Of a stretch of 13,444 bases of DNA, positions 12,497 to 13,444 are shown piece after piece; position 1 is the first letter of the stretch; each line of letters begins with the position of its first letter. The notes under the pieces were generated by a model. The model was given only the letters and a program-made list of their open reading frames with translations. It searched no databases and was not told the DNA's origin. Both the position numbers and the translations under genes were made by a program. Source of the DNA: Chloroflexota bacterium (lineage in GTDB: Bacteria > Chloroflexota > Anaerolineae > Anaerolineales > Villigracilaceae); assembly GCA_021796315.1 (NCBI GenBank), contig JAJYOH010000097.1, positions 1-13,444 on the forward strand, in the 5' to 3' direction.

Positions 12497-13444
12497 TTAG
12501 TGTTTCTGACTCTGACCACCATCTGCGAACCGGACATATACCGATCCCGGCAATCCGTAATCATAAGGTTCACCGACAACTTCAAACGGGATATCATAGT
12601 TGTGTACAGGCATCGGCGAAGGAACCTGCCATTCCGGTGAGCGGGAATTCCACACATTGCCAGTTGCCACCTCGCCATGTTTCAGGCTGATGAAAAGGTT
12701 GTAGAGGAAAATCGCAATTGAGATTGCGATGAGATAACCGGCAATGGTCATGATCAAGTGGTAATTATCGAAACCCAGCGCGGGATCGTAATCAGCCACG
12801 CGGCGGCGCATACCGAGCAAGCCAACGCGCATCATCAATAGTGTGAGCGTCAGGAAAGCCGGCGTCATGATCCAGAAGTGGATTTTGCCTAAAACCTCGT
12901 TCATCCGTTTTCCGGTTGCCTTCGGGAACCAATAATAGATCGCAGCAAAGAACGGGAAGATGTAACCGCCAAACATTGTGTCGTGGAAATGCCCCACGAT
13001 CCAGTACGTATCGTGCAGATGCAAGTCAGTTGATACTGTTGCGTTTGGCGGACCGGAAAGCCCGCCCAATAGAAAGACGATAACTCCGCCGATGATAAAG
13101 AGCATTGGCGTCGGCGTTTCGATTTTGCCTTTCCATAACGTCGCCACCCACGAGAAGAATTTGACGCCCGTTGGAACCGCGACCAGTAAAGTGCTGTACA
13201 TGAACGGAACGCGCAGGTATTCGTTCATGCCGGATGTGAACATGTGATGTGCCCAAACGAGGAAGCCAACCAATGCAATTCCCAGTGAAGACATCGCTAC
13301 AGTGCGATAGCCAAAGAGCGGCTTTCGCACAAAGACCGGTATCAGTTCAGAAATGAGTCCCAAGCCAGGCAGGACAAAAACATAAACCGCGGGGTGCGAA
13401 TAGAACCAGAACAAATGCTGAAACAGAATCGGGTTGCCGCCTTT
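12497..13444 (-). CDS. ctaD: Cytochrome c oxidase subunit I, type A2 heme-copper oxidase (5' end outside window)
   Basis: The C-terminal 315 residues of the catalytic subunit; the frame is open to the window edge. Numbering the visible part from its first residue, H17 and Y21 in FYSHPAVY are the CuB His and its cross-linked Tyr. H66-H67 (WAHHMF) are the other CuB ligands, and K95 in PTGVKFFSW is the K-channel Lys. H144-D145 (HDTYW) lie at the Mg/propionate site, and H152 and H154 in GHFH are the heme a3 and heme a ligands. YSHPxV without the Glu of GHPEV is the published signature of type A2 oxygen reductases. The stretch after GHFH (DTMFGG) is unlike the common YVLSMG form. The end has the usual EWQVPSPMPVHNYD. 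The subunit II gene is expected upstream, outside this window. Complex IV reduces oxygen with electrons from cytochrome c and pumps protons. Confidence 0.96.
   Translation of the reverse strand, partial: KGGNPILFQHLFWFYSHPAVYVFVLPGLGLISELIPVFVRKPLFGYRTVAMSSLGIALVGFLVWAHHMFTSGMNEYLRVPFMYSTLLVAVPTGVKFFSWVATLWKGKIETPTPMLFIIGGVIVFLLGGLSGPPNATVSTDLHLHDTYWIVGHFHDTMFGGYIFPFFAAIYYWFPKATGKRMNEVLGKIHFWIMTPAFLTLTLLMMRVGLLGMRRRVADYDPALGFDNYHLIMTIAGYLIAISIAIFLYNLFISLKHGEVATGNVWNSRSPEWQVPSPMPVHNYDIPFEVVGEPYDYGLPGSVYVRFADGGQSQKH

Noticed and set aside
1..13444. Mobile elements, CRISPR repeats, tRNA or rRNA genes, attachment sites
   Set aside because: No transposase or integrase motifs, no regularly spaced repeats and no cloverleaf-like sequence were seen. 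Nearly the whole window is accounted for by full-length protein genes.

Overview
The window looks like a chromosomal segment of an aerobic or facultative bacterium, most likely Chloroflexota (Anaerolineae-like). That placement is inference. It rests on a GldG-type/DUF4340 gene pair with a Thr/Pro-rich tail, a primary sigma factor of about 400 residues, polytopic GT-C-like glycosyltransferases, and a caa3-type oxidase locus with fused subunits. No phage, insertion sequence, CRISPR array, tRNA or rRNA was seen.

Layout. (1) 1-842 (+): the last residues of a membrane protein, probably the GldG-like partner of an ABC system, followed 3 bases later by a DUF4340 protein. (2) 979-2190 (+): an rpoD/sigA-type primary sigma factor with its own likely promoter. 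It is separated from the next gene by a perfect 12-bp hairpin. (3) 2226-8458: an island of four polytopic, GT-C-like membrane proteins in alternating orientation (-,+,-,+). They are a PIG-V-like mannosyltransferase, a DxDxWWHL-motif protein, and two divergently transcribed paralogues that share motifs along their whole length. (4) 8484-13444 (-): a cytochrome c oxidase locus read from right to left. The order is ctaD (subunit I, 5' end outside the window), a subunit IV-III fusion, an intrinsic terminator, SCO1/SenC copper chaperone, a membrane-anchored cupredoxin-like protein, SURF1, and a fusion of a half-size heme A synthase with heme O synthase.

How the genes fit together. Region 4 is a coherent terminal-oxidase unit: catalytic and structural subunits first, then CuA-site and heme assembly factors. 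The assembly genes are tightly packed (TGATG and ATGA junctions), so they are probably translationally coupled. The terminator between the structural and assembly genes could set a lower dose of assembly factors. Subunit I carries the YSHPxV signature of type A2 oxygen reductases. Region 3 probably acts on cell-envelope or lipid-linked glycans, but no substrate can be read from the sequence.

I see no clearly new defence or mobile system. The most unusual items are the two fusions in the oxidase operon, the apparent loss of copper ligands in the cupredoxin-like protein, and the head-to-head GT-C paralogue pair.
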